From positions 1 to 25,248 of the forward strand of contig JANNRR010000021.1 of NCBI GenBank assembly GCA_031401675.1: a DNA stretch of 25,248 bases. Reading direction: 5' to 3'. Below, piece after piece: positions 1 to 7,466 of this stretch. This DNA comes from JANNRR01 sp031401675. GTDB lineage: Bacteria > Pseudomonadota > Alphaproteobacteria > Rhodobacterales > Rhodobacteraceae. Position 1 is the first letter of the stretch; each line of letters starts with the position of its first letter. The position numbers were made by a program, and so were the translations under genes. The notes under the pieces are model-generated. The model was not told where the DNA came from. It ran no database searches and saw only the letters and a list, made by a program, of their open reading frames with translations.

Positions 1-138
1 CCTGCTGCACAACGCAAAGCCGAAGCCCTTTGTCTGGAGCAAGACCGCCGATGACATCATCGCCCGCGAACGCCGTGCGCTTGATGCCCTCGATGAAATC
101 AGGGGAAATCGGTAACAAGTGTCAGACTCGGAACACTA
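1..138 (+). mobile_element. right end of an IS630-like insertion sequence (partial)
   Basis: The window opens inside an insertion sequence. The transposase reading frame ends at 115, and about 20 bases later the sequence becomes a clean short-chain dehydrogenase reading frame. The junction falls at CTAG (136-139). IS630/Tc1-mariner family elements insert at TA and duplicate it, so the element probably ends at about 136 with TA 137-138 as the duplicated target. The left end lies outside the window, so the inverted repeats cannot be compared and the exact border is inferred. Confidence 0.55.
2..115 (+). CDS. IS630-like transposase, C-terminal fragment
   Basis: An open frame runs in from the left edge and stops with TAA at 113-115, giving 37 residues. 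It contains the sequence KPKPFVWSKTADDIIA followed by a short basic/acidic helix. The pattern KPFVW-(S/T)-KTAD is the usual C-terminal end of IS630-family DDE transposases. The DDE catalytic residues would lie upstream, outside the window. Whether the full gene is intact cannot be judged. The fragment is too short to exclude a related DDE family with a similar tail. Confidence 0.6.
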   Translation: MLHNAKPKPFVWSKTADDIIARERRALDALDEIRGNR

Positions 139-366
139 GCCAAACATGACATCGGCGTCAACGCGGTAACCCCCGCCGTCGCCAAGACCACCATGGCGTT
201 GAGCCAGGACCCCGAGTTTCTCAAGATGATCCTGTCGAAAATCCCGCGTGGCCGGATGCTGGAATTAAGCGAGGCGGCGTCGATGATCTGCTTTCTGGCC
301 ACCGCTGAAAACTCCTTTACCACCGGGGCGGTCTTTGACCTGTCGGGCGGGCGCGCCACCTATTAG
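139..366 (+). pseudogene. short-chain dehydrogenase/reductase, 5'-truncated by the IS
   Basis: From 139 a frame reads AKHDIGVNAVTPAVAKTTM and ends in FDLSGGRATY with TAG at 364-366, about 75 residues. This is the C-terminal third of a classical SDR: the VNAVTP segment that follows the catalytic helix, the substrate loop, and the TGAVFDLSGG cofactor/tetramer end. The Rossmann TGxxxGxG motif and the Ser-Tyr-Lys catalytic residues are absent, because the sequence to the left belongs to the transposon. The gene is therefore broken and very unlikely to be functional. The FDLSGGRATY ending resembles many proteobacterial FabG-like SDRs, but the substrate cannot be inferred. Confidence 0.75.
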
Positions 367-483
367 GATGTACCAGACAGAAGTGGTTACCGGGACTGCC
401 GCCTGACGAACCCTAGTGCGGGATGAGGATTGGTGGAACGACCGCACCAGACCCGCTCCAAACAATTTGATTCAAATTTCGCT

Positions 484-533
484 TCACTTTGTCTCAAATA
501 TCCTGCGGGGGTGTGGGGGTGCAAAACCCCCAC
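484..533 (-). terminator. terminator motif behind ilvD (copy 1)
   Basis: The stretch 367-580 holds no convincing gene. Within it lies a perfect 8-bp stem, GTGGGGGT (513-520) with ACCCCCAC (526-533), and a 5-base loop. Read on the minus strand it is followed by a C-rich stretch, then GGATATTTGAGACAAAG. It sits about 50 bp beyond the ilvD stop codon. The same layout recurs behind two other genes in this window (3644-3696 and 7416-7460), so a terminator role is inferred from position and recurrence. The U-run is short. Confidence 0.6.
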
Positions 534-580
534 CGGCCCTGATGAAGCAGGAGGACGATTCTACTTGATCTCAACAGGCT

Positions 581-2416
581 CTAGTCGGGCACAACCCGCA
601 CTGCGCCACGCGCGGCACTGGTTGCCATCAGCGCATAGGCGCGCAACGCCGGCGTGATCTTGCGCCGACGGGCTGCGACCGGTTTCCAGCCCAGCACGTC
701 CTGCGCCGCCCGACGCACCGCCATTTCGGCGTCCGAAACCATCAGATTGATCGTGCGGTCCGGAATGTTGATCTCGATCCGGTCGCCGTCGCGAACCAGT
801 CCGATATCGCCGCCGGATGCCGCTTCGGGCGAGCAATGCCCGATCGACAGGCCCGAAGTGCCGCCGGAAAATCGGCCGTCGGTCACCAGAGCGCAGACCT
901 TGCCCAGCTCTTTCGATTTCAGGTAGCTGGTTGGATACAGCATCTCTTGCATCCCGGGGCCGCCCTTTGGCCCTTCATAGCGGATCACCAGCACATCGCC
1001 GGGCTTGATCCAGTTGGACAGGATCGCCTCAACCGCGGCATTCTGCGATTCAAACACCCGCGCCGGGCCCGCGAAAATCAGGATGGACTCGTCCACCCCT
1101 GCGGTTTTCACGATGCAACCCTCGGGTGCAATATTGCCCTTCAGCACCGCTAGCCCGCCATCCTTGGAAAACGGCGTTAGTGCTGAACGGATCGCGCCCT
1201 TGCTCCGGTCCAGATCAAGGTCCTCCCATCGCCGCGACTGGCTGAAAGCCACTTGCGTCGGCACCCCGCCAGGGGCCGCCAGAAAGAACTGCCGCACCGA
1301 CTCCGAATTGGTCCGCGAAATGTCCCAATGGTTGATCGCTGCCCCCAGAGACGGGGAATGAACAGTGGCGCAATCGCCATGTAGCAGCCCCGCCGCCTCC
1401 AACTGCCCGAGGATCGACATGATGCCGCCTGCGCGGTGCACATCTTCCATGTGCACATCGGCCTTGGCCGGAGCGACCTTGCACAGCACAGGCACCCGGC
1501 GCGACAGCCGGTCGATATCGTCCATGGTGAAATCGACCTCGCCCTCGATGGCGGCGGCCAGGATGTGCAGCACGGTGTTTGTGGACCCGCCCATGGCGAT
1601 ATCCAGCGTCATAGCGTTTTCAAAAGCCTCTTTCGTGGCGATCGCTCGTGGCAGCACCGAGGCGTCATCCTGTTCGTAGTGCCGTTTGGTGATATCGACG
1701 ATCAGGTGACCGGCCTCGACGAACAACCGCTTGCGGTCGGCGTGGGTGGCGAGCGTCGAGCCGTTGCCCGGCAGCGACAGCCCCAAAGCCTCGGTCAGGC
1801 AGTTCATCGAGTTGGCGGTGAACATGCCGGAACAGGAGCCGCAGGTCGGGCAGGCGGCCTCCTCGATCCTTTGGACATCGGCGTCGGAGATGCTGTCGTC
1901 GGCGGCGGCGACCATGGCGTCCACCAGATCCATTGCCTGCAGCTTGCCGTTCAGCACGACCTTGCCGGCTTCCATCGGTCCGCCAGACACGAACACCGCC
2001 GGGATGTTCAGCCGCATCGCCGCCATCAGCATGCCGGGGGTGATCTTGTCGCAGTTGGAAATGCACACCATCGCGTCGGCGCAATGTGCATTCACCATGT
2101 ATTCCACCGAATCTGCGATCAGTTCGCGTGATGGCAGCGAATACAGCATGCCGTCATGGCCCATGGCGATGCCGTCATCAACGGCGATGGTGTTGAATTC
2201 CTTGGCCACCCCGCCCGCCTGCTCGATCTCGCGCGCCACCAGTTGACCGAGGTCTTTCAGATGGACATGGCCGGGGACGAACTGGGTAAAGCTGTTCACC
2301 ACCGCGATGATCGGCTTGCCGAAGTCGCCGTCTTTCATCCCTGTCGCTCGCCACAGGCCGCGTGCGCCGGCATTGTTGCGGCCGTGGGTCGTGGTGCGGG
2401 AACGGTAGACGGGCAT
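581..2416 (-). CDS. ilvD: dihydroxy-acid dehydratase
   Basis: IlvD dehydrates 2,3-dihydroxy-isovalerate and 2,3-dihydroxy-3-methylvalerate to the 2-keto acids, the third step of valine and isoleucine synthesis, in the cytoplasm with an Fe-S cluster. The protein has 611 residues, the length of the long E. coli-type enzyme. Visible motifs are DDGIAMGHDGM (80-90), SNCDKITPGM with cluster Cys122, the CPTCGSCSGMFTANSMNC segment with Cys189, Cys192 and Cys195, and near the C-terminus GRFSGGTSGLSIGH, which carries the catalytic serine region. The open frame extends far upstream, but the start at 2416 is chosen because the protein begins MPVYRSRTTTHGRN as in the family and AAAGGA lies about 8 bases upstream. 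The gene is divergent from the enolase-superfamily gene at 2543. IlvD-family sugar-acid dehydratases exist, but the length and motifs favour true IlvD. Confidence 0.95.
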   Translation of the reverse strand: MPVYRSRTTTHGRNNAGARGLWRATGMKDGDFGKPIIAVVNSFTQFVPGHVHLKDLGQLVAREIEQAGGVAKEFNTIAVDDGIAMGHDGMLYSLPSRELIADSVEYMVNAHCADAMVCISNCDKITPGMLMAAMRLNIPAVFVSGGPMEAGKVVLNGKLQAMDLVDAMVAAADDSISDADVQRIEEAACPTCGSCSGMFTANSMNCLTEALGLSLPGNGSTLATHADRKRLFVEAGHLIVDITKRHYEQDDASVLPRAIATKEAFENAMTLDIAMGGSTNTVLHILAAAIEGEVDFTMDDIDRLSRRVPVLCKVAPAKADVHMEDVHRAGGIMSILGQLEAAGLLHGDCATVHSPSLGAAINHWDISRTNSESVRQFFLAAPGGVPTQVAFSQSRRWEDLDLDRSKGAIRSALTPFSKDGGLAVLKGNIAPEGCIVKTAGVDESILIFAGPARVFESQNAAVEAILSNWIKPGDVLVIRYEGPKGGPGMQEMLYPTSYLKSKELGKVCALVTDGRFSGGTSGLSIGHCSPEAASGGDIGLVRDGDRIEINIPDRTINLMVSDAEMAVRRAAQDVLGWKPVAARRRKITPALRAYALMATSAARGAVRVVPD

Positions 2417-2492
2417 GGGATGTCCTTTGCAGATGCTCAACCGGAAATGACATCCACCCCTTTCGCCGTCAAGGTCCGCCCCTTTACTTGCG

Positions 2493-2507
2493 CCCCCGAC
2501 TCGGGGG
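2493..2507. promoter_or_regulatory. GC palindrome in the ilvD / enolase-superfamily divergent region
   Basis: CCCCCGACTCGGGGG is a perfect palindrome with 7-bp arms around one central base. It lies 36 bp upstream of the start at 2543 and 77 bp from the ilvD start. As DNA it could be an operator for the enolase-superfamily gene; as RNA it could be a 6-bp hairpin in that gene's leader. No promoter could be assigned with confidence in this 126-bp gap. Confidence 0.3.
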
Positions 2508-2542
2508 AAACCCGTGCGCAGATCAAAGGACAGGGGACGCGG

Positions 2543-3643
2543 ATGAAGATCACCAGGCTGGAAACCTTCGGCACCGAATTTGTCTGTTTCACCCGGGTTA
2601 CCACCGACAGCGGTGCCACCGGCTGGGGCCAGTTGTCCACTTACAACGCCGACATCACTGCCATGGTGTTTCACCGCCAGATCGCGCCGCATGCCCTGGG
2701 CACCACGGTCGGGATGATGGAGGATACGCTCGATCTGATCAGCGAGCGCGAGCATAAATATCCCGGCTCGTACCTGCGCCGGGCAATGACCGGGCTGGAC
2801 ACCGCGATCTGGGACCTGCGCGGCAAGCTGGCGGAAAAGCCGGTGGTCGCCTTGCTGGGCGGCACGCCGGGAAAATTGCGCGCCTATGCCAGTTCGATGA
2901 AGCGCGACATCACGCCCGAGGATGAGGCGGCGCGGTTTCTGAAGCTGCGCGACCGCGACGGATTTACCGCCTTCAAATGGCGGGTTGGGGCGGAATGCGG
3001 GCGCGGCAGCGACGAATGGCCGGGGCGGACGGAAGCCGTGGTGCCGGTGGTTGCCAAAGCGTTGGGCGAGGGGATCGACAAGCTGGTTGACGCCAATTCC
3101 TGCTATTCGCCGGCGCAGGCCATCGAACTGGCCAAGCGGCTGCAAGACAACGGCATCAGCCATTTCGAGGAGCCGTGCCCCTATTGGGAGTTCGATCAGA
3201 CCAAAGCGGTCACCGATGCCGTGGCCATCGACGTGACCGGTGGCGAACAGGATTGCGAATTCACCGCCTGGCGCACGATGATCGGCGCGCGGGTTGTCGA
3301 TATCGTGCAGCCCGACGTAATGTACATGGGCGGCATATCCCGCACGCTGGAAGTGGCGCGGATGGCGGCGGCCGCCGGGATACCCTGCACGCCGCATGCC
3401 GCCAACCTGTCACTGGTGACGATGTGCACCATGCATCTGTTGAAGGCGATCCCCAATGCCGGGAAGTATCTCGAGTTTTCCATCGAGGGGCTGGACTATT
3501 ATCCGTGGCAGCAGGGGCTGTTCCTGGGCGATCCCTACCGGATCGAGGACGGCCACGCGATTGTGCCGGATGCACCGGGCTGGGGGGTGGAGATCAATCC
3601 CGATTTTCTGAAGGGTGCCACCTACCGCGTCAGCGAGCAGTAG
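2543..3643 (+). CDS. mandelate racemase/muconate lactonizing enzyme family protein (probable acid-sugar dehydratase)
   Basis: This is a 366-residue member of the enolase superfamily with an N-terminal capping domain and a C-terminal beta-barrel. The pattern fits the mandelate racemase subgroup: a K145-x-R147 position on the second barrel strand (AFKWRVG), three acidic metal ligands at Asp183 (VDAN), Glu209/210 (FEEP) and Glu235 (GGEQ), then Asp258 (QPD) paired with His285 (PHAANLS), and Glu311. Mandelate racemase subgroup enzymes abstract the proton next to a carboxylate, and most dehydrate sugar acids such as galactonate, fuconate or tartrate. The substrate here cannot be read from the sequence. 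The start at 2543 has AGGGGA about 8 bases upstream. The gene is divergent from ilvD and followed at once by a terminator. The sugar-acid module at 12.8-17.8 kb fits this broad role but is not adjacent. Confidence 0.85.
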   Translation: MKITRLETFGTEFVCFTRVTTDSGATGWGQLSTYNADITAMVFHRQIAPHALGTTVGMMEDTLDLISEREHKYPGSYLRRAMTGLDTAIWDLRGKLAEKPVVALLGGTPGKLRAYASSMKRDITPEDEAARFLKLRDRDGFTAFKWRVGAECGRGSDEWPGRTEAVVPVVAKALGEGIDKLVDANSCYSPAQAIELAKRLQDNGISHFEEPCPYWEFDQTKAVTDAVAIDVTGGEQDCEFTAWRTMIGARVVDIVQPDVMYMGGISRTLEVARMAAAAGIPCTPHAANLSLVTMCTMHLLKAIPNAGKYLEFSIEGLDYYPWQQGLFLGDPYRIEDGHAIVPDAPGWGVEINPDFLKGATYRVSEQ

Positions 3644-3696
3644 GGGGGCGTTGCCCCCCGCTGCGCTCCCCCCAGGGTATTTTTGCCAAGAAGAAG
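3644..3696 (+). terminator. terminator motif behind the enolase-superfamily gene (copy 2)
   Basis: The stop codon at 3641-3643 runs directly into a G6/C6 hairpin (3643-3648 with 3654-3659, loop CGTTG). This is followed by a second C-rich run, then AGGGTATTTTTGCCAAGAAGAAG. It has the same architecture as the elements at 484-533 and 7416-7460. The neighbouring gene converges and ends at 3704, so the motif may serve both strands. Confidence 0.7.
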
Positions 3697-3703
3697 CGCA
3701 AAT

Positions 3704-5257
3704 TCAGTACCAGGCATCGGCCATTTCGGCTTTGCGTTTGGTCATGAAAGCCAGCAGTTCTTCGTCGGTGCTTTGGTCAAGCGGTGGCGCTTCGTATTCG
3801 GCGAGCGCCTTCTTCCACGCCTTGTTGGCGCGTTCGGGCGAAGCAGTACCGCCAGCGGCTTCCCACTTTTCAAACGGCTCGGTGTCGCTTTGCGTGGTTT
3901 CCCAGAATGCGCCCTTGTAGTTGGCAAGTGTGTGGGCGCAGCCGAGGAAATGGTTGCCCGGCCCCAGTTCCGCGAACGCGTCAAGCGCCAAAGTGGTGTC
4001 GTCGATCACGATCCCGTCGAGGTAGCTGTGCAACATGCCGCACATGTCGGCATCCATCATGAATTTCTCATACGACATGCTGAGCAGGCCATCGAGGAAA
4101 CCGGCAGAATGCAAGATGAAGTTGGCCCCCGAATGCACGGCCGACAGCATCGACGTGGTGCCCTCCATCATTGCCTGTGCGTCCGGCAGTTTCGACGTGG
4201 TGAAGTTGCCGCCACAGCGCAGCGGCAGGCCAAGGCGGCGCGCCAATTGGCCGAGGATCAGGGTTCCTGCCGCCGGTTCCGGGGTGCCGAAAGTCGGCGC
4301 ACCGGAGCGCAGGTTCATTGATGAGAGGAAGTTGCCGAAAATCACCGGCGCGCCCGGGCGTTCAAGCTGGGTCAGCGCGCAGCCGGCCATGGTTTCGGCC
4401 AGCGATTGCGCCAGCGCCCCGGCAGTGGTCACCGGTCCCATCGCACCCCCAAGGATGAAGGGGACCACGACAGCGGCCTGATTTGCCCTTGCATAGGCGC
4501 GCAGGCTGGTGGTCATCGTCCCATCCCCGACCAGCGGCGAGTTTACATTGACGTTGCCGAGGATCACGCAGTTTGCATCGACGAAATCGGCCCCGAACAG
4601 GATGCGGCACATCTCGATGTTGTCCTCGGCGCGGCTGTCGGCGGTAACAGAGCCCATGAAGCCGCGATCGGAGAATTTGATATGGGAATAGACCATGTCG
4701 AGGTGGCGCTTGTTCACTGGAATGTCGGTCGGCTCGCAGATCGTGCCGCCGGAATGGTGCAGCCACGGCGAGGATTGCGCCAGTTTCACGAAATTGCTGA
4801 AATCCTCGAGGGTGCCGTAGCGCCGCCCCTTGTCGATATCCATCACGAAAGGCGCGCCGTAGGCGGGGGAAAAAACGACCGATCTGCCGCCGATCTGCAC
4901 CGAATTGGCCGGGTTGCGGGCATGTTGGGTGAACGCGCGCGGGGCCGTGCGCAGCAGGTCGCGCAGCATGCCCGGCGGGAATTTCACCAATATGTCATCA
5001 ACCTGCGCCCCGGCCTTCTTCCACAACGCCAATGCCGCCGGGTCGTCGCGGAACAGAATCCCGGTTTCCGCCAGTATCCGGTCCGCCGCCGCCTCGATTC
5101 GCAAAAGTCCCTCCTCTGAGGCGATGTCATAGGGCGGGATGCCGCGCACGATATAGGGACGGTGCAGCCCGGTATCGGGCAACGCATCGCGTTCCTGGCG
5201 GGCATGGCGGCCGCCGGCACGGGCGCGGCGGGCGGGCATTTCGGCTTCCATCGTCAT
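3704..5257 (-). CDS. trimethylamine methyltransferase (MttB) family protein, non-pyrrolysine type
   Basis: This 517-residue protein belongs to the MttB superfamily. Members move a methyl group from a quaternary or tertiary amine (trimethylamine, glycine betaine, proline betaine, carnitine) to a corrinoid protein. Family-typical segments include the N-terminal RILAETGILF region, GGTICEPTDIPVNKRHLDM, SPLVGDGTMTTSLRAYA, ANQAAVVVPFILGGAMGPVT and the HSGANFILHSAGFLDG region. Classical methanogen MttB has an in-frame amber codon for pyrrolysine. None is present here, so this is the large non-Pyl branch, where glycine betaine and related enzymes are known. The start at 5257 has GGAGGG about 8 bases upstream. 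It ends 22 bp from the next gene and is probably co-transcribed with it and with the deoR-type gene. No corrinoid protein or reactivase gene is in the window. The substrate is unknown. Confidence 0.88.
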   Translation of the reverse strand: MTMEAEMPARRARAGGRHARQERDALPDTGLHRPYIVRGIPPYDIASEEGLLRIEAAADRILAETGILFRDDPAALALWKKAGAQVDDILVKFPPGMLRDLLRTAPRAFTQHARNPANSVQIGGRSVVFSPAYGAPFVMDIDKGRRYGTLEDFSNFVKLAQSSPWLHHSGGTICEPTDIPVNKRHLDMVYSHIKFSDRGFMGSVTADSRAEDNIEMCRILFGADFVDANCVILGNVNVNSPLVGDGTMTTSLRAYARANQAAVVVPFILGGAMGPVTTAGALAQSLAETMAGCALTQLERPGAPVIFGNFLSSMNLRSGAPTFGTPEPAAGTLILGQLARRLGLPLRCGGNFTTSKLPDAQAMMEGTTSMLSAVHSGANFILHSAGFLDGLLSMSYEKFMMDADMCGMLHSYLDGIVIDDTTLALDAFAELGPGNHFLGCAHTLANYKGAFWETTQSDTEPFEKWEAAGGTASPERANKAWKKALAEYEAPPLDQSTDEELLAFMTKRKAEMADAWY

Positions 5258-5279
5258 CGCATGGCCCTCCCCAGGGCTG

Positions 5280-7313
5280 TCACAGGTCCTTCATCAGCCG
5301 CAGGGCGTCATAGATCGCCGCATGGGTGTTGCGCGCCGAAACCGCGTCGCCGATGCGAAACAGCTGAAACCCCTCGGGCCCGCCACGCAGGGACTGTGGC
5401 CGCCCCGCGATCAGAGCGCCGTGATCCACCGCGCCAAGGTTCACCGAGTGTGGCTTAAGCGCAAAATACAGATCGTCCAGCGGCAGCGTGCCATGGTTCA
5501 CCACCACCTGATCGTAATGAGCCTTCCGCGCCAAGTCCATGTAATCGCTGCCGATCACGCAGCGAAGCCTGTTGCCTTCGCGTGCCACCGACCGCAACCG
5601 GTAGGTGACGGAAAAGGTCACATCGCGTCCCTGCAGCGCCCGCATGTAGGGCACCAGGATCATTCCCATCACGTCCGGCGCAAAAGTCCGGTCCGGCGTC
5701 ATTACCTCGACTTGGCCGCCCGCCTCGGCGATTACCTGCGCCGCTTGCAGCGCCGTGTGGTCGCCGGCATCGTCGAACAGCAGCACATTTTCCCCGGGCT
5801 TCACGTCACCGGCAAGAATGTCCCAGGCCGTCACTACCAGATCGCCGCCAGCCTCCAGCCTCGGTGCCTGCGGCAAACCGCCGGTGGCCACAACCACCAG
5901 ATCGGGGGTTTCCCCCATCACATCAGCCGCTTCCGCATAGGTGTTGAAGCGAAACTCCACACCACGTGCCGCACATTGCGCCATCCGCCAGTCGATGATC
6001 CCGAGCATCTCGCGCCGCCGCGGCGTCCGCGCCGTCAGCCGGACCTGCCCGCCTGGCGCGTCTGCCGCCTCATAAACCACCACCCGGTGCCCGCGCTCGG
6101 CTGCCACCCGCGCCGCTTCCAGCCCGGCCGGCCCCGCACCCACCACCACCACCCGCCGGACCGTTGCCGCCACCGGGATCACATGCGGCATCGTCAGTTC
6201 GCGCCCGGTGGCGGCATTGTGGATGCACAGGGCCTCACCCGCCTGATAAATCCGGTCCAGGCAATAGGTGGCACCCACACAGGGCCGGATATCGGCCTCG
6301 CGGCCTGCGATGATCTTGGCGACGATATGCGGGTCCGCCATGTGCGCCCGCGTCATCCCCACCATGTCCAGCTTGCCGCCGGCAATCGCATGCCGTGCCG
6401 TCGCCACATCTGGAATGCGCGCGGCGTGAAATGTCGGCATCCCCACTTCCTCCCGGATCCTGCCGGCAAAATCCAAGTGCGGCGCCGACTTCATCCCCTG
6501 CACCGGAATCACGTCGGTCATCGCCGGATCGGTCCTGATCTGCCCCCGGATGATGTTGAGAAAATCCACCATGCCGCAATCGCGGAACCGCCGCGCCATT
6601 TCCAGCCCGTCCTCAGGCGAAATCCCACCCGGCACCGTTTCGTCGGCAGTGTAGCGGATGCCCACAAGAAACTGCGGCCCCACGCGCTTGCGCACCGCCG
6701 CCAGCACGTCAAAGCAGAACCGCGCCCGGTTGTCGAACGAGCCGCCGTAGGGTGCGGCCAGCGCGTTGGTCAGGGGCGACCAGAACTGGTCCATCAGGTG
6801 GCCGTAGCACTCGAACTCGATTCCATCGAGGCCGGCGGCCTGCATCCGTTCGGCGGCGTCGGCGTAATCCTCGATGATCCGGGCGATGTCCCAATCTTCC
6901 AGCACTTTGGGAAAGGCCCGGTGCGCCGGTTCGCGCGACGGGCCGGGGGCGACGACCGGCAGCCAGTCGCCCTTGTTCCAGGTGGTGCGCCGCCCCAGAT
7001 GGGTCAGCTGGATCATCACCGCGCAGCCGTGCGCATGGCAGGCATCGGCCAATGCCTGCATCCACGGCACGACCTCGTCCTTCCAGGCCAGAATATTGTT
7101 GAATACCGGCGGGCTGTCACGCGACACCGCTGCCGAGCCTGCGGTCATGGTCAGCGCCACCCCGGCCTTGGCCCGCTCCTCGTGATAGGCCCGGTAGCGT
7201 TCCTTGGGCATGCCATCGACCGGATAGGCCGGCTCGTGGCTGGTCGTCATGATCCGGTTGCGCAGCGTCAGGTGCTTCAACTGATAGGGCTGCAACAGCG
7301 GATCGTTCGACAT
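5280..7313 (-). CDS. NADH:flavin oxidoreductase, DgcA/StcD/trimethylamine dehydrogenase-like N-demethylase
   Basis: This is a 677-residue flavoprotein with an N-terminal old-yellow-enzyme TIM barrel (1 to about 340), an Fe-S segment, and a C-terminal FAD/NAD(P)-type Rossmann half starting VVVVGAGPAGLEAARVAAERG at about 388. The N-terminus (RIMTTSHEPAYPVDGMPKER, then QLTHLGRRTTWN) resembles dimethylglycine demethylase DgcA and N-methylproline demethylase StcD, which oxidatively remove N-methyl groups. Trimethylamine dehydrogenase binds its 4Fe-4S cluster with Cys345, 348, 351 and 364. Here Cys345, Cys351 and Cys363 are present but position 348 is Ala. An upstream in-frame start exists, but 7313 is chosen because GGAGG lies about 6 bases before it. 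It is 22 bp upstream of the MttB-like gene. The likely role is demethylation of an N-methyl amine; the exact substrate is not readable. Confidence 0.87.
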   Translation of the reverse strand: MSNDPLLQPYQLKHLTLRNRIMTTSHEPAYPVDGMPKERYRAYHEERAKAGVALTMTAGSAAVSRDSPPVFNNILAWKDEVVPWMQALADACHAHGCAVMIQLTHLGRRTTWNKGDWLPVVAPGPSREPAHRAFPKVLEDWDIARIIEDYADAAERMQAAGLDGIEFECYGHLMDQFWSPLTNALAAPYGGSFDNRARFCFDVLAAVRKRVGPQFLVGIRYTADETVPGGISPEDGLEMARRFRDCGMVDFLNIIRGQIRTDPAMTDVIPVQGMKSAPHLDFAGRIREEVGMPTFHAARIPDVATARHAIAGGKLDMVGMTRAHMADPHIVAKIIAGREADIRPCVGATYCLDRIYQAGEALCIHNAATGRELTMPHVIPVAATVRRVVVVGAGPAGLEAARVAAERGHRVVVYEAADAPGGQVRLTARTPRRREMLGIIDWRMAQCAARGVEFRFNTYAEAADVMGETPDLVVVATGGLPQAPRLEAGGDLVVTAWDILAGDVKPGENVLLFDDAGDHTALQAAQVIAEAGGQVEVMTPDRTFAPDVMGMILVPYMRALQGRDVTFSVTYRLRSVAREGNRLRCVIGSDYMDLARKAHYDQVVVNHGTLPLDDLYFALKPHSVNLGAVDHGALIAGRPQSLRGGPEGFQLFRIGDAVSARNTHAAIYDALRLMKDL

Positions 7314-7415
7314 CAGCGCCTCCGTGCCTTGCAGTCGATTATGTCGTCCGTTCCCCGAAACGGTATCCCAAAAGCGACACTTCGTTCCTTGCCGGACCAC
7401 AGCCCTGCTGCCCGG

Positions 7416-7460
7416 CTTCTTTGTTCTACAAATATCCCCGCCGGAGGCTCCTGCCTCGGC
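7416..7460 (-). terminator. terminator motif behind the DeoR-type gene (copy 3)
   Basis: Read on the minus strand, just past the regulator's stop codon, there is a GAGGC/GCCTC hairpin (7444-7448 with 7453-7457, loop of four), then GGCGGGGATATTTGTAGAACAAAGAAG. It matches the layout of the motifs at 484-533 and 3644-3696. If it terminates, the downstream flavoprotein gene, which starts at 7313, would need read-through or its own promoter in the 153-bp gap 7314-7466. Confidence 0.55.
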
Positions 7461-7466
7461 ACCTGC

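Noticed and set aside
99..465. Short minus-strand frames over the broken SDR
   Set aside because: They lie antisense to a recognisable SDR fragment and cross the IS junction.
3704..5257. Pyrrolysine amber codon in the MttB-like gene
   Set aside because: The frame is open from start to stop with full family length, so no amber read-through is needed.
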